From: Acorus gramineus | Taxonomy: Eukaryota; Streptophyta; Magnoliopsida; Acorales; Acoraceae | Direction: 5' to 3' | Length of the DNA: 64,000 nucleotides | Assembly (NCBI GenBank): GCA_030737835.1 | Contig: CM060850.1 | Coordinates: forward strand, 24,159,774 to 24,223,773 | Shown: one piece after another, positions 1 to 12,700 of the stretch | Numbering within the stretch: position 1 is the stretch's first letter | How the letters are laid out: each line of letters starts with the position of its first letter | Notes under the pieces: generated by a model | Database searches by the model: none | What the model saw: only the letters and a program-made list of their open reading frames with translations | What the model was told of the DNA's origin: nothing | Program-made: the position numbers and the translations under genes

Positions 1-50
1 TTTTATGTGAAATGTTAAAATGGGGTCTTTTATTCATAAATATATTTTTA

Positions 51-295
51 AGGCTTGTTTGGAAATGGGATAAGTAGTGGGATAAGAGGATAATTATGAG
101 GATAAATAAAAGGAAATTTTTTTATCCCATAATATAAAAAATAATTGGTAAGTCTATCCCGATTTTTTAAATGAAAATAAAGATTTTTTGTCCTGAATTT
201 GACAAATGTGAAAAAGAACAAAATTACTAGATTTTTTATCTCTAAAAATTAGAATAATTTATCTTCAAAACATTAACCATATACCAAACTAGCCC
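51..295. repeat. Tourist-like (PIF/Harbinger) MITE
   Basis: The ends read AGGCTTGTTTGG and, on the other strand, GGGCTAGTTTGG, with TTA on both outer sides (48-50 and 296-298). Terminal GGnnnGTTTGG with a TTA target duplication is the Tourist/Harbinger pattern. There is no coding capacity. The family assignment is inferred from the ends only. Confidence 0.55.
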
Positions 296-2538
296 TTAAA
301 TATTACATGGCATAAAATACAAAATTTTAAAACTAACTTTTAAAAAATTACTTAAAAAGATCCCATTTAAAAGAAATCTCAATAAAATAGGTTCACAAAA
401 TTAATAAATAAACAAAGGAATAGATAAGCTTTAAAAAATAAAATAAAAACAAATCTCAATAATATAAAAAAAATTACTTTTTGGGATTCCAGGGCTTTGT
501 AAATGAGGGCCCAGACGACCTTTGTCTTGGTCACCAATACCCAGAGCCCGCCCTGGTGGATGTATATTCTTTATGAATTAAAAATAAATATAATTTTTTT
601 TTTTTAATATCTTGAAAAATCTTAAATTTTGTATATCACAATATGATGTAGCCTGAACAAACTTTTGATGGACTGTTTGACGTACACATATTCACAGAAA
701 AATTCATGGAGTCATTTGTTCTCTTGAAAATTTAATTAGAAAAAATAAAATTTTAACAAAATATATCATAACCCTAACCGTAACCCCAAAAAAAAAATTA
801 ATAACAAAATTATTCAAAAAGATCATTCCTGTTTTTAAAGATTTATCCCTCTCTTATCTTTAATTCCATAATAGAGTTTCATAACAAATACATGTAAAAA
901 TGAGATATAGTTTTTTGTAGATAAAATTAAAACATGTTAGAATTGAAAAGGAATTCTTATTATATTAGAAAAGTTAAATGTTCTATTTATAGATACATAG
1001 AGAAAAATCTAAAATATCAAAAAAAAATAATAATATCACAATAATAACAATAAAAATATAATATTCTTCTAATAATGACTTTTTAACAAAATATTTGGAA
1101 TTCAAGAAAAGATGCCACGGATGGTAGAGTTTGGATATGTCAGATCTTTAAACTATTTTTTTTTTTTTTTTTGTAAGATTTGTTGTGATAAGCTAACAAG
1201 AGAGTCGGTCAACTTTTGTTGTTGTTGGCTATCTTAAAACAATTTTTTTCTTGAAAGTATACTTGTTTTATTGGTTCCAAATTAAAAATTATTTGAAAGA
1301 GTGAAGAAAGAATCTTCTGAGCCTGCTTTGTTAATTTAGTTTGGCATTTCCATTTAGTTTATTATAGGACCCACTTGAAGTTGGTAACATGAATCTACTT
1401 TATTCATCTCAAATTTTGTGGTGACATTTTCTGGGTGGAAGACTTTAATTTGCATAATATTGCATATTCTATGTGCGACATTTTTAGTAGGTAGCGGGAA
1501 AAAAAACTTATATTTAAAGGAAATGTTAAACTCAGTTCTGGTTTTTAGCCCAATATAGTTCATATTTTTTTAAAATAATATATCTTATTTAATAAAATAT
1601 GTAATTTTATAAATAAAATATATATTTTAATATATTGTATGAATTTATTTATAAAATATTTTTAGAATAATTTAACTAGATATATATTTGTTACAATGAG
1701 CAGTGAGTGAGCGCACGTGTCTAACAATTAATAAGTCATACATAGCTGTATGACTATTATGTTTACAACACTCCATTTGGATACTTCATAAGACTACTAT
1801 GGGCCTCAACGTTTGGGTCCTTCTTAGTTCATATAATTATTTTGAAAGAAAACTTCTTAAATTCATTTTGTTAGGGGGGTTCTTGACTTTTTGCCCTTGT
1901 TTGTATTGCTGTTATCTTTGTTTGGGTCGAACTTTTTTACAACCCTTTTTTTCTCTTTTTTTTTACTGGTTCGGGCTTCTGCCTTGATTACTATCATTCC
2001 TCAAAAAAATCGTTTTATTAAAAATTTATTTTTTTAAAAAATTATTTTTATTAAGAATTAACATTTTTTCATAAATCCATATTCTCATACATGTTAAATT
2101 ATAATCAAAATTAAGTTATTAGAATGTTTATAACTATTTAGTATAAATAAGAATAAAATGATTATTTGTTTAGTTGTATTTTGAATTATTCTTATTGAAA
2201 AAAATAAAGTTTTTGTTGTTTGGATAAAATGTGAATAAGGTGTAGATAAAGATTTATAAAAGGTGAAAAAAATGATGATAGTTGATTAATTTGACAGTTG
2301 ATTTATAAAAGGTAATGACAATTGATTTAATAATAGGCCCACGTATCTTTCAGATTGAAGAACTTGGAAAAACTTAATTCCAGGAGTTAGTTAAAATCCA
2401 TATACCATTTTATTTTATACCAGTAAAATTTGGCATACAGATTCTCCTTTATTTCAGCCTTCTAAACACCTATTTTGATACTATTCTGATTAATTCTCAC
2501 TTATTTCGAACTCTATTCTCAAACCAAATGAAAGCTTA
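296..2538. other. AT-rich intergenic, no gene seen
   Basis: Very AT-rich sequence with homopolymer runs. The small ORFs at 1354-1563 and 1799-1987 have no recognisable domain and biased low-complexity composition. I see no RNA gene or conserved motif. Confidence 0.6.
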
Positions 2539-2732
2539 GGCTGTGTTTGGAAGGGCATTATGCTCGATTTTGCGTCGGCAGATGCCGGTGGACGCATACG
2601 GCGTTCGATAAAAATCTATGCATTTTATGTGTATTTTTTTTGTATTTTTTTAACGCATTAAAACAACGTTTTATAAAATACCACCCGGCATTATCTGACG
2701 TGATGGCCCCAAAAGCGCTCCCAAACACAACC
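2539..2732. repeat. Tourist-like (PIF/Harbinger) MITE
   Basis: The left end GGCTGTGTTTGG matches the inverted right end GGTTGTGTTTGG. TTA flanks both sides (2536-2538 and 2733-2735). The 194-bp size is typical of Tourist MITEs. The 68-aa ORF inside it has no recognisable domain and is regarded as chance. Confidence 0.65.
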
Positions 2733-2735
2733 TTA

Positions 2736-4030
2736 TATTGTTTTGATATTTGACTTGCATACTCTTGAACAGATAGGTGAAATGTTATCCATTAGATTAA
2801 TTTTACTCTTTTTTAAGATTTAAAAATCATAAACTCTTATCCACCATCATTGTGAACCAAACAAAAAAAAAAAAAAAATCACATTTACCTTTGGTAATGA
2901 GATTAACAACAAAGAAATTAACAAACAAAATCACTTATTCTACACATATAATTATCTATCTCAATATAGTGGTTAGAGGCCAATGATTATATTCCTCACC
3001 CCAAACGAAGAGATTATATTATAGTTATAGATTAGACTTTATAAGTATAAATAAATTATAGTTGTATTCTTTAGATTTAGCAGTTAAGGTTTATTATAAC
3101 ATATTGATGCATAACTATTATATTTCATCCATACTAAATAAATGTATATTTTTTTGAGATTTACATTCACTTGTCCACCCTCTTTTCCTGAAACAAACAT
3201 GGGATAAAGTCGGTGCACATTTAAAACCCTTCTGAACATTGACATTGGCTAATTTTAGAATGCACATATGGATATTTAAACAGGTTCTTGAAAAAGTGAA
3301 AAAAAAAAAAAGTTCAACCGTACTGATAACATCCTATGAAAGAATAATATTAAATAATAAAAGATATTGTCTGATATCTAAGTTTAGTAAGATAGATCAT
3401 TGATGATAGGGTGGGATATGATGATAGAATGTGAGGTATAAATATCTGGGTTTAGATCTACCTGTCTCCCCCTATCAATTTTATCCAGCATGAGCTATAA
3501 TATTCTCCCATACCACACTACATTGGCCCATAGAATGCATGTGGCCAGTAGTTTTTTTTTTATTGAAAGTGCAACTTACGTTTATGCGAAGCATAAATTG
3601 CAACTAGTGCTTTTGAAAAAGATTTTTTAAAAAGAGGGGACAAAACATCTGCATCTGTCGCGTTATCCCCACTTTCAATCAGGGGAACAAAACGAGATCT
3701 TACGCTTTTGTTTCAAAGGTTATGCATTTTATGTCAGTGGGAACCGACCACTCAATCCAAGGGCTTTTTTCTTTTATAGAGCCCCATCATGGTGGACCCA
3801 AATAAATATTTTTCATTAAATGCTTGTTCCTTTTTGTGTGCCTAGTTTTCATGAGCAGGATGTTGAGTGAAATTGCAATTTGAACCATAATTTGAGACAC
3901 ATGACCCCATATTTTTACAGAAATTTTTCATATTAATGCATATTAATGAAATCTCAAAGTTACGTAGTTGAATGTGTGACTTGTGTTCATTAAAAAGTTA
4001 AAAATATTTTACTAAAAACAACACGACGAG
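2736..4030. other. Intergenic, no gene seen
   Basis: AT-rich sequence. A short inverted pair (ATTGAAAGTG near 3564 and CACTTTCAAT near 3670) may mark a small old element, but I could not define target duplications. Confidence 0.5.
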
Positions 4031-5150
4031 GCTAATCCCGATCAGATCAAGGTGAACCTGGAGATGGAAGCCCCACGAACCAAGACGGAGGTTCAGAAAG
4101 ATTGACCATGCTCAACCGGTTCATCTCTAAAACTATTGATCGCTGCCAACCCTTCTTCTTAGGGCTGCAACTTGGGTCGAGTCTAACCCGAATCCGATTG
4201 GTTGAACCTGATTTTTACGTAGGTTGGATTGTCAAAATTAGGTTCGGGATCGGGGGTTCGGGATCGGGTTCGGGTTGATGGGTTCGGGTTGATTAAAAAT
4301 TCAGGTTGGGTTCGGGTTGGTGTCCCTGGCAACCCGACCCCATCCGAACCCGAACTTAATACCTAATGTGAAATACGATCTGGACTGTTGATTTTCATTT
4401 GTAAATCTCCACCATTCATTACTTTACACAAACCTAATCTATCTTTCTCACAAACCCAGCCGTAACATTCAAATTCAACCCGCCTCCTTTCCCTTTCTTC
4501 CTCTTCCAACCAAATCCAGCCACACCATGGTTAACATGAAAATACATGCTTTCGTCATCTTCCGGCCACATCTATCCACAACAAAATGAAATACATGCAT
4601 GTCTCTCGTTAACATAAAATACATATGGGATACACTCTCTCTCTCTCTCTTATGTTTGGATGGAAAGATTATGGGTTTTGTTATTTAATTTAATTTTTTT
4701 TTTTGTATTCAATGTATTATATTTTTCAGATTGTTTGATTTAGGATCACTATATGTAAATAAATGTATGATTTCTTTGTTACAAATATGATTTTCTGTTT
4801 TTTTTAACCAAATTCGGGTTTTTCGGGTTGGGTTCGAGTTGGGATCACCGGATTGAAAATCAGGTTAGGTCAAGTTAGGATTGAGTGTTTTGAATTTCGG
4901 ATTGGGTTTGGGTTGATCCCAATCCGCCCGAGCAGTTTTTCCAGCTGTTGAGAAAAGCCCAAAAATTTGAGTGGACATCGGAGTGTCAGAAGGCGTTTGA
5001 GGGGATAAAAAACTACCTCAGCGAGCCTCCACTTCTGGTGTGCCCACTACCTGACGACATCCTGCTCCTTTAAATCGCGGCTTCAGAACACGCTGTTAGC
5101 TTTGCGCTACTAAAGGACTAGGACAGGGACAAAGGGCGATCTATTATGCA
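4031..5150 (+). mobile_element. Decayed Ty3/gypsy reverse transcriptase-RNase H fragment, split
   Basis: Conceptual translation from 4031 reads ANPDQIKVNLEMEAP and, after a frameshift, LNRFISKTIDRCQPFF. This is the end of a Ty3/gypsy reverse transcriptase. The RNase H entry continues at 4936 as LLRKAQKFEWTSECQKAF, then LSEPPLLVCP and AASEHAVSFALLKD, with in-frame stops. The two halves are adjacent in intact gypsy polyproteins but lie about 775 bp apart here, so a later element (4161-4935) separates them. No LTR, gag or integrase is visible nearby. It is a dead fragment, read from residues characteristic of the family. Confidence 0.75.
4161..4935. repeat. GGGTTCGGG-rich element inserted in the gypsy fragment
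   Basis: The segment starts near AGGGCTGCAACTTGGGTCG and ends near CCGCCCGAGCAG. Both edges carry repeated (C)GGGTT(C)GGG-type motifs, and the centre is an AT-rich stretch with a short CT tract at 4633-4650. It interrupts the gypsy reading frame, so it is younger. The ends faintly resemble hAT termini, but no clean 8-bp duplication is left. Boundaries are good to about 10 bp. Confidence 0.5.
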
Positions 5151-5939
5151 AACAAGATAAATTTCACTGGTGCACTTTGATGGGCATGACTCGCCCATCC
5201 AGACACGTTCACAAAATCAATTAATTGAATGATCCATTTTGACCATCATGTTCACAAAATTAATGAATTGAAGTTGACGTTACATTTTAGTCCACAAAGA
5301 AGTGGCAATGTAAACTATAAATTCAAGACACTGTCATCACAAAATGAATGAATTGGAGTAGGCATTACCTTTCATCTAAAAAAAATCTGGTACTTTTCAC
5401 TGATTTTTTATTGTTTTATTTGACTAACACAGAAAAAATGAGAGAATGTCACACGTGACATAAAAAATTTCTTAATGTAAATTTCTTTTTATTTGAATCG
5501 ATATTGATGCGATTATAAGCACGTGAACTTAATTTGTGTCATTTACGTGGTAAACACTCACTAAACTATATAAAAAAAAAATTGACTCTTCAACTTAGAG
5601 GATCACATCCCTTACTCTGTTGAGGTCATGATCAAATGTTAACAAAATATAGTGTATGAGTAAAATGAGCCGTGTTGGGCCGGTTGACCCGTTAAAGAAA
5701 TGACTCAATGAGATATCCGATTTAGTCGGACCGGCCCATTAGTTCAATGTGCTGGCCGTCATTTAAAAAAAAAATCTATTTTTTTGAACTTTAAACTTAT
5801 TTTTTCTTTATATTATACATACACACACGTATTCTATAAACATAATATCCACAAACACATTATTTATATTTGATATATATACACGAGCACACACACACAC
5901 AACGAGATAATTCACTTAATAACAATAAATTTTGTTTTA
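5151..5939. other. Intergenic, no gene seen
   Basis: AT-rich sequence with a short CA tract near 5887-5900. I see no gene or defined element. Confidence 0.5.
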
Positions 5940-6440
5940 GGGTAATTAGCTTTTTTAACCTCATAAAAATAGCCCCGTCAGTTGAATATTAACAAAAACT
6001 AGCCCCGCTGTCCCGGTCAACGCTGTCACGTTAGCGTTGGTCGTTTTTTTTTAATGTTTGTATTGAATACAGATTATATATAATCTGTCTCCAGTGTTTT
6101 GTCAGATTAACAAAGGAGACGGATTATATATAAACCGTCTTCCATTCAAACATATTCATCCCTATGAAATACAAGGGAGACGGTATATATATATATGTCG
6201 TCTCCAAGATCTTCTTCATGTAACGATTTTCCTTGTATTTTCACGAGGATGAATATATTTGAATGGGAGACGGCTTATATATAATCCGTTTCTCTTGTTA
6301 ATCCTGCAAAACACAGTACAAACATTAAAAAAAAGCGGTTAGCGTTGACCGGGTCAAGGGGTTAGTTTTTGCTAATATTCGACTGGTGAAACTATTTTTG
6401 TGAATTTTTATTTTTGTGGGGTTAAAAATGTTAATTACTT
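5940..6440. mobile_element. Foldback (long inverted repeat) element upstream of RPS17
   Basis: The two arms are inverted copies. The left arm starts GGGTAATTAGC and holds the motifs CCCCG, GAATATTA and CCCGGTCAACGCT. The right arm read backward gives GTAATTAAC, GAATATTA and CCCGGTCAACGCT. The middle carries several GGAGACGG..TATATATA..CCGTCT palindromic blocks. Arm length is about 105 bp. The 9-bp flanks TTTGTTTTA and TTTTTTTTT are too T-rich to prove a duplication. The structure resembles MULE-type foldback MITEs. Confidence 0.6.
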
Positions 6441-6472
6441 TTTTTTTTTTTTTAAAAAGGCTGTTGAAATAT

Positions 6473-6645
6473 TGGGCCCAACGGCCCGCTTGTAGGCCTG
6501 AAGCCTGGGCCTGACCCGGCGGGCATGTGGATAAGGCACCGACCTGGTTTTTTTTAGTCCTGGGCCGGCCCGGCCCGTTGCCGTTGCCTATTCGCTCCGC
6601 TAACGGACCCGCCGACGTCTTTCCCAATCAGATCCCAAACCCTAG
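6473..6645 (+). promoter_or_regulatory. RPS17 promoter: site II motifs and telo-box
   Basis: Three TGGGCC site II cores lie at 6473-6478, 6506-6511 and 6561-6566. A telo-box (AAACCCTAG) lies at 6637-6645. In plants, site II plus telo-box is the well-known signature of ribosomal protein and other growth genes (TCP and Telo-box binding factors). No TATA box is seen at a suitable distance. All four motifs lie within 260 bp upstream of the RPS17 ATG, which supports a live promoter. Confidence 0.7.
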
Positions 6646-6731
6646 CCGCAGCTGCCACACCCGGGCACGCAGGGCGAAGCACGTTAACCAAAGAAGGTAG
6701 AGAAGGCAAGGCAAGGCAAGGCGAGGAGACG

Positions 6732-7160
6732 ATGGGGCGCGTGCGCACGAAGACGGTGAAGAAGTCGTCCCGTCAGGTGATCGAGCGGTACTACTCGCGC
6801 ATGACCCTCGACTTCCACACGAACAAGAAGGTCCTGGAAGAGGTGGCGATCATCCCCTCCAAGAGGCTCCGCAACAAGATCGCCGGGTTCTCCACCCACC
6901 TCATGAAGAGGATCCAGAAGGGCCCCGTGCGGGGGATCTCTCTCAAGCTCCAGGAGGAGGAGAGGGAGAGGCGCATGGACTTCGTTCCCGACGAGTCCGC
7001 GATCCGCATCGACAACATCCAGGTCGACCAGGAGACGCTCGACATGCTCGCCACACTCGGCATGGCTGACCTCCCCGGCGTCGTCAAGCAGGAGGCAATC
7101 GCCGGTGCTATGCCCTCCGTTCCCCCCCGCGGCGGCGGCGGATTCCGCAGGACCGCCTAG
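6732..7160 (+). CDS. RPS17: 40S ribosomal protein S17 (eS17)
   Basis: Structural protein of the cytosolic small ribosomal subunit, eukaryotic/archaeal family eS17. The 142-aa reading frame is intronless. It starts [20 protein letters not shown] and continues with the diagnostic [20 protein letters not shown] and [19 protein letters not shown]. The tail is the plant-type C-terminus rich in Gly and Arg ([12 protein letters not shown]). Length and the N-terminal Met-Gly-Arg match plant eS17, so the start at 6732 is secure. Codons are strongly GC-ended, in sharp contrast to the flanking AT-rich DNA. Site II and telo-box motifs lie just upstream, and a foldback element ends about 290 bp before the ATG. 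The frame is intact, so this is a probable functional copy rather than a pseudogene. It is not a clear retrocopy, as no poly(A) tail or target duplication is visible downstream. Confidence 0.97.
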   Translation: MGRVRTKTVKKSSRQVIERYYSRMTLDFHTNKKVLEEVAIIPSKRLRNKIAGFSTHLMKRIQKGPVRGISLKLQEEERERRMDFVPDESAIRIDNIQVDQETLDMLATLGMADLPGVVKQEAIAGAMPSVPPRGGGGFRRTA

Positions 7161-8154
7161 GTGCGTGATGTGTCTTTGTTAGGGCTTTGATTTGGAATTC
7201 TTGTTGGAATCTATGTTTTTGGATCTGGTTGATTTTGATTTCTTTTTCGAGACCGTGTACCGTACTTTATTTGATATTCAAATTTTAGATTTTTCATTGA
7301 TATAAAGATGTTCTTTCTGGGTGTTACGTTGATGAAGCATTGATTGCTGGTTATTTGGAGTGTTGATTTCTAGGGGTTGCTATACAGTTGGTGCCGATTG
7401 TGATTTAGTTACGAATTTTATAGATTTAATGATTGTGGTTGATGCACTGCTTGGGCATAAGGGCTTATAAATAGTTGCATTTGTTTCATGTGTATGGATT
7501 AGCCTATGAGTAGCGGGTGGGAATGGATTTGGGGTAGTTAAGGTGATGCTGAAGTTTGACAAGTTCTCGACAGTGTACCATACTAACATGATGTATTTTT
7601 TTTTTTTAATCTTCCCATCAATTGAGTCAAGAACTGTGGGCTGCACAGATTATGCAGGAGTTTGTGTAGTTCATGACTCTAACTAGGTACTTCAGCATAC
7701 TGCATACCGTGATAATTTGATTCGCCTATTTTGATAACCCAAAAATTTAGTCAGGATGTACTGAACTAGCTTATATCATTGATGCCGATTTGGACAGGAG
7801 TTTTGAACATTAATATAAATAAGCATTGGTGATTGGGCTAACTATATTTCCCTTCTTTGTTAATTTGTTTCCTTTTGATTATGTGAAACTAGTGTTTTTT
7901 GTAGTCATTTGAACTTAAGAAGATGCAAATTTATCTTAGATGAAATATGAGGATAAAAGGTTGCCCTCCTTATTTTTGGAGTGCAATCATGGATGACATA
8001 TTGCTTCTGTTGTACGATGATTTTACTTTCGTTAGTCAAAGAGAAGTATTTGAGAGTACAAGAGTGTGTCTATTTATTTTCGATGAGTTAGATACCTCGC
8101 TGATGGAGAGGCACAATGGAATAAGGATGGTCTGTAGTTATGAGGTGCATGGTA
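7161..8154. other. RPS17 3' flank, no further gene seen
   Basis: T-rich sequence consistent with a 3'UTR and downstream flank for the first few hundred bases. The ORFs at 7380-7646 (-) and 7947-8171 (+) show no domain. Confidence 0.5.
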
Positions 8155-8427
8155 TAAAAGTCCCCATGTAAACTACTAGAAATTCATATAACCCCTTTCA
8201 CTTTTTCTGAAATCTATATAACCCCCTGAAAACACACATGTAAATTTAAATAACCCTCTAAGTTAAATTTCTGTTGATAGAGGAGGAATATTCTATAAAT
8301 ATTATGTTTGATCAACTCTGGCTAAAAATATAGTATATCAAAAATCCTATATAATGTGTTAAAAATGTGAAAAACCTTCTATAATTGATGATTTTACCCC
8401 TCTGGATAAAGTTCTCTAATTCTCTGG
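8155..8427 (+). mobile_element. Truncated MULE-type MITE (one arm)
   Basis: It carries the repeated CATATAACCCC motifs and the block TGTTAAAAATGTGAAAAACC also found in the complete elements at 36444-36970 and 40064-40599. Only the left arm and part of the centre remain. It ends at the target duplication of the neighbouring LINE insertion. Confidence 0.65.
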
Positions 8428-8803
8428 TATTAGTTTGGTTTGATCCTTTTTTTTGTGGAAATTAAAACGGGTGGGCTATGCGCCACCTATGAATTAATTG
8501 CAATCCAAGAGGGTTACAAATCTGAAACAGATTAGGAAAATAGAAAAAAACAGAAAACTGGCTTTAGATGTCTACAAGCACCTATAACCGGAGCCCCATT
8601 CCACTACTACTCGATAACCAATCTGGGAGATGAATAAAGCTGCCAACTCCCAGGTCCTCTCTGCAAGCACCATGCCACCGTGGAAGACCACTTGTTTCCT
8701 AGACAACAACCATATAGCCCAAACCACCACAGGGACCATGATTTGGGAGGTATTGCCTTTTTTTTATTTTTTATTACGATCTTCTTATTAGTTTGGTTTG
8801 ATC
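8428..8803 (-). mobile_element. 5'-truncated LINE (non-LTR) insertion with 18-bp target duplication
   Basis: The 18-bp direct repeat TATTAGTTTGGTTTGATC flanks the insert (8428-8445 and 8786-8803). The insert (8446-8785) begins on the + strand with a T run, which is the poly(A) tail of a minus-strand element. The minus strand translates without a stop for nearly 60 codons, including VVVWAIWLLSRKQVVFHGG. That resembles the segment after the RT zinc-binding domain in plant LINEs. Target-primed insertion with 5' truncation is the normal LINE outcome. Confidence 0.75.
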
Positions 8804-9790
8804 TTCACAAAAATGACAGTATCCATATCAAATGAAATAAGTTTATAGCAGCATGCTTTTAATTTCTCACATGTGGATGTGTTCAGGATAACCTGTATCA
8901 TAATTTTAAACTCATAAATCAGGCATAGAGTTTGATCTAAGGAAATGTTCCATCTTTTTTTAGTTAATATTTCTTCTATTATAAGCATAATACCTTAGCC
9001 CATTTTTATATATCTGGTAGCCTGTTTTTGAATGATAACACTTTCCTCTATATCATTATGGATTCCCAAGGGTATGGTGATGAGATATTTGAGTTGTTGC
9101 TTAATGCTAACATTGAAATAATGAGGCTCTTTCCATTTTAGTTTGATATTGGTGAAGGCATGAGGCATTAGAGTTTTGGGGCAATCTTTGGATAATGTTA
9201 TTGCAATGTTGTGTGAGTGCTTAATTTTTTAATGAGCATGATGGATGCTGTGTAATTGTGCTTGTTGGTACTTGGTGCGATGACTGTTCTTCTTTAAGAA
9301 GATAGAGTATGGCTTGGGAGATATTTTGTTGAGTTTTCCATTAATGTTGCAGCTATTTGTTGAACAAAGGACTCAAATATTCTTTATTGTGTCTGATTAT
9401 TTTTATTCCCAGCATGCTCGGGGTTTTAGGGTTAAGCTATGTTGTATCTTGATAGCCTTCATGATTATGAGTCTGTGTGATCATAGAGGAAGTGCAACAG
9501 ATGGGTAAGGGATATGTTTCCTGACCCAATTTTTTTAAAAAAGTCTGTTTCCAGTCGTTTCTGCTAGATTTTAGGAGTTTAAATATTTACCAGTTTAGGT
9601 TGGCTTCCTTGTCATGCGCTGTGATTTTAAATTTAAAATGAAGAAGTATTGCTTTGCATGTTGATTAGTTGATACATGGTGTTAGGCTTATACATTTATT
9701 GTATCTGTGGTGCTGCACATGCCCCATTATATGAACCTCACTCATAAATCTCATAAGGTATCAAATTATTATTGACTGCATGGTTAATCT
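8804..9790. other. Intergenic, no gene seen
   Basis: No domain-bearing ORF, RNA gene or clear repeat boundary recognised. Confidence 0.5.
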
Positions 9791-12700
9791 TTACAAAATG
9801 GTAAAAAAACAGAGTACATAAACACCCCTCATTAAAACACTCATTAAATTACACCATTTTCCCCTCTTTTTCGCTTTTTGGGTTTCGTCCTCCCGTCCCT
9901 CTTGGTGATTGAAAACAATTTTTTGAATCTCTAGGATTTCCTAAAACGGAAATCTCATACGAAATCACTCCAACAAACTATTTTCCTTTCGTCGAAAACA
10001 TCCTAAAAACCTAAATCTTGATTGCTGAATCACTATCAATCAGTTAATCAAATTTTTTTTCATCCGGTTGATTAAATCCCTGAAAAAAATGGGTATGCAA
10101 AGTTTTTTTTGTTCTTTTTTAGATGATTTTGTTATTCCTATGACTGTGATACATGAATGTGATGTTGTTTTAGTTACAATGGATTAAAAAGTAGCTAGAA
10201 TTTGTTGACAAGCATATTAGATGTATGTCAATTTTGAGTGCTTTTATGTTAAAATTTTTATTAATTTTTTCAAAGAAAAATAACTAAAAAATTGGAGGAA
10301 TGTAAATTGACTTTAAGTAATTTCAGTTACATATGTGTGTGGTGATGTGTAGTTACATACCTTTGTTACATATGTTTGTTTAATCCGTTGAAAACGCTGA
10401 TAATTAATATATTTCCACCTATCTCATGGGATTGTAAAGACTCCTCAATTGAATTGCAAACACATTCAAATGCCCTCATTAAAAAAAAGGGTCTTGTTAC
10501 ATGGACTTTAAAATTTGAGCTTCATTGAGAAGTTCTAATAGGTGTCATTAATTTATTGGTTCACTATGTGACCTTTTTAAAAAGAAAAAAATGCAGAGAC
10601 AATACTACACTTCTTTTATATTTGAATTTTTCATTAGAAAAAACAATCTCTCATTAATTGAGATTGAATAACCGCCTCTAGAACTCTTTCTTTGAAAAAA
10701 AAAAATTTTTACCCTCATAAGGCATCCACTACTTCAAAAATTCATTCCGGTCGACCTTCTCATCTCCGGCGATCGGCATCACTACCTTTGGATTGCTCTC
10801 ATCGCCCTCTATCATATGAGAGGTGGATTGGCTACCTTTCGAGCACTCCTCCGATCTCCATTTCTTCCGACCTCTACCTCCATATTTTTTCAAATACAGC
10901 TACAAATGAATATATTAGAATTTCATATACAGATGAGTATATTCATATGAAACAATTATATTCTACCTGTTAATGAAGCATTGCTTAGATGATTAATAAA
11001 AATATTTAAATATACATGACAAAACAATTAAATATTATTCAGATACACATTAATCAAATCCATTAAAAAGAAAAATAACAAACAACAAATTGAGCTGGGT
11101 AAATAATTCAGATACACGTGTATCTGAAATCTGAAATAACAACTTTACATTAGATACAAGTGTATTTGGAATCTGAATGAGTTTAAAAATGAAAATTATG
11201 GTTTATATGCTAATGAGACATTGCATAGATGATTAATAAAAGTCTTTAAATATAGATGTCAAAAAATAATTAAATATTATTCAGATACACATTAATCAAA
11301 TCCACCAAAAGAAAAATAACAAACAACAAATTGGGGTGGATAAATAATTAAGATACACATGTATCTGGAATCTGAATTAACAACTTTACATTAGATAACA
11401 ATGTATCTTGAATCCGAATGAGTTAAATAATGATCATGCAAGGTTAAAAATATACTGAACGACTCAATATGCATACTTATACACATACACAACAACAAAA
11501 ACGATTATACAAATCATACTTATTTAGATATAAAAAATCGTACTGAATAATATTATACAAGGCTAAAAATTCAGATACAGTGGCAATGTATCTGAATTTA
11601 AATTAAATTCGATCTCAAAAATGTATTGATGATTCAAAGATGAATGTAAAATCAGAACAATATGTTTTATTCAGATCGAAAAGCTTAACCTGAATGGATC
11701 GTCATTATTTGCACCACAATTAGATCGCAAATATGAAAAAATTACTCGAGTAATTATAATCTTCTCCTCCAATCCCCACCAAAACTGAATTCGATATTTT
11801 TTCCACGTATCAATCTGAATAAAAAAATTTAAATCTTATTTTTTGATATTCAATTGAATTGATTGCTTTAAAAAGAGAGAATATCCTAAATCATAACCAA
11901 CTCGAGACTTAAGGAATCGGTTATGGAAAAAACTTTTCCAGTTAGATAGGAAAAATAAAGTGAGTAATTCAATCTTGTCACCTCATGGAGCTTGAGATGG
12001 GGTCTACCAATTGGAGCCTAAAAATCATTATTGTAAAAAAAAGGGACAGCAAAAAACCCTATGGGCCACTTTTGTAAGAGTTTGACAATAGTATAAATTT
12101 TACAAATATGCACCCATAAAAATATTAAGCCCCAAAATAGATATTAACTCAGATTGGCACTTGGCAGTCAATTTAGAAGAGTGTTAAATCTATCAAACTA
12201 TCTTTCATATAGATGCAAAGGATGAAGATGCAAATTTCTACCAACTTATCTGTCATTGTAGTCTGAAGATGCTAAGGATTTCACATGACATTTGATTTCA
12301 TAGATGTGTAGTGAAAGAACAAACGCTCAACAATGCACAACATTGACAACTGAAAACAAGCATTGCAATTAATTCAAACATTTTAGAGAAAGATACACAC
12401 TATACCTCACTATATTTATCACAAGCAACATCAAAATAAAGACATTTACATCATAAATATAAAATGTAGACATGGTTATGGTATAATATATAAATTCAGA
12501 AGCGGTATTTCATTCTTCCTCTTTTTAGCTTGCTGATATTTTGCAGAACACAACTCAAACTGGGTAATGAAAGGATTCTAAATTAAAACTTTGATGCACC
12601 TGAAACTTCAAACTTCAGACAAGCAATTCAATAGAGTTCACCCCTAAAGAAAAGATGAAAGTTCGTAACATTTCTTTCCAATAATGAAGGTCACTCAACA

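Noticed and set aside
6325-7087. ORFs antisense to RPS17 or over its promoter
   Set aside because: They come from GC-rich coding and promoter sequence read in wrong frames; no domain seen.
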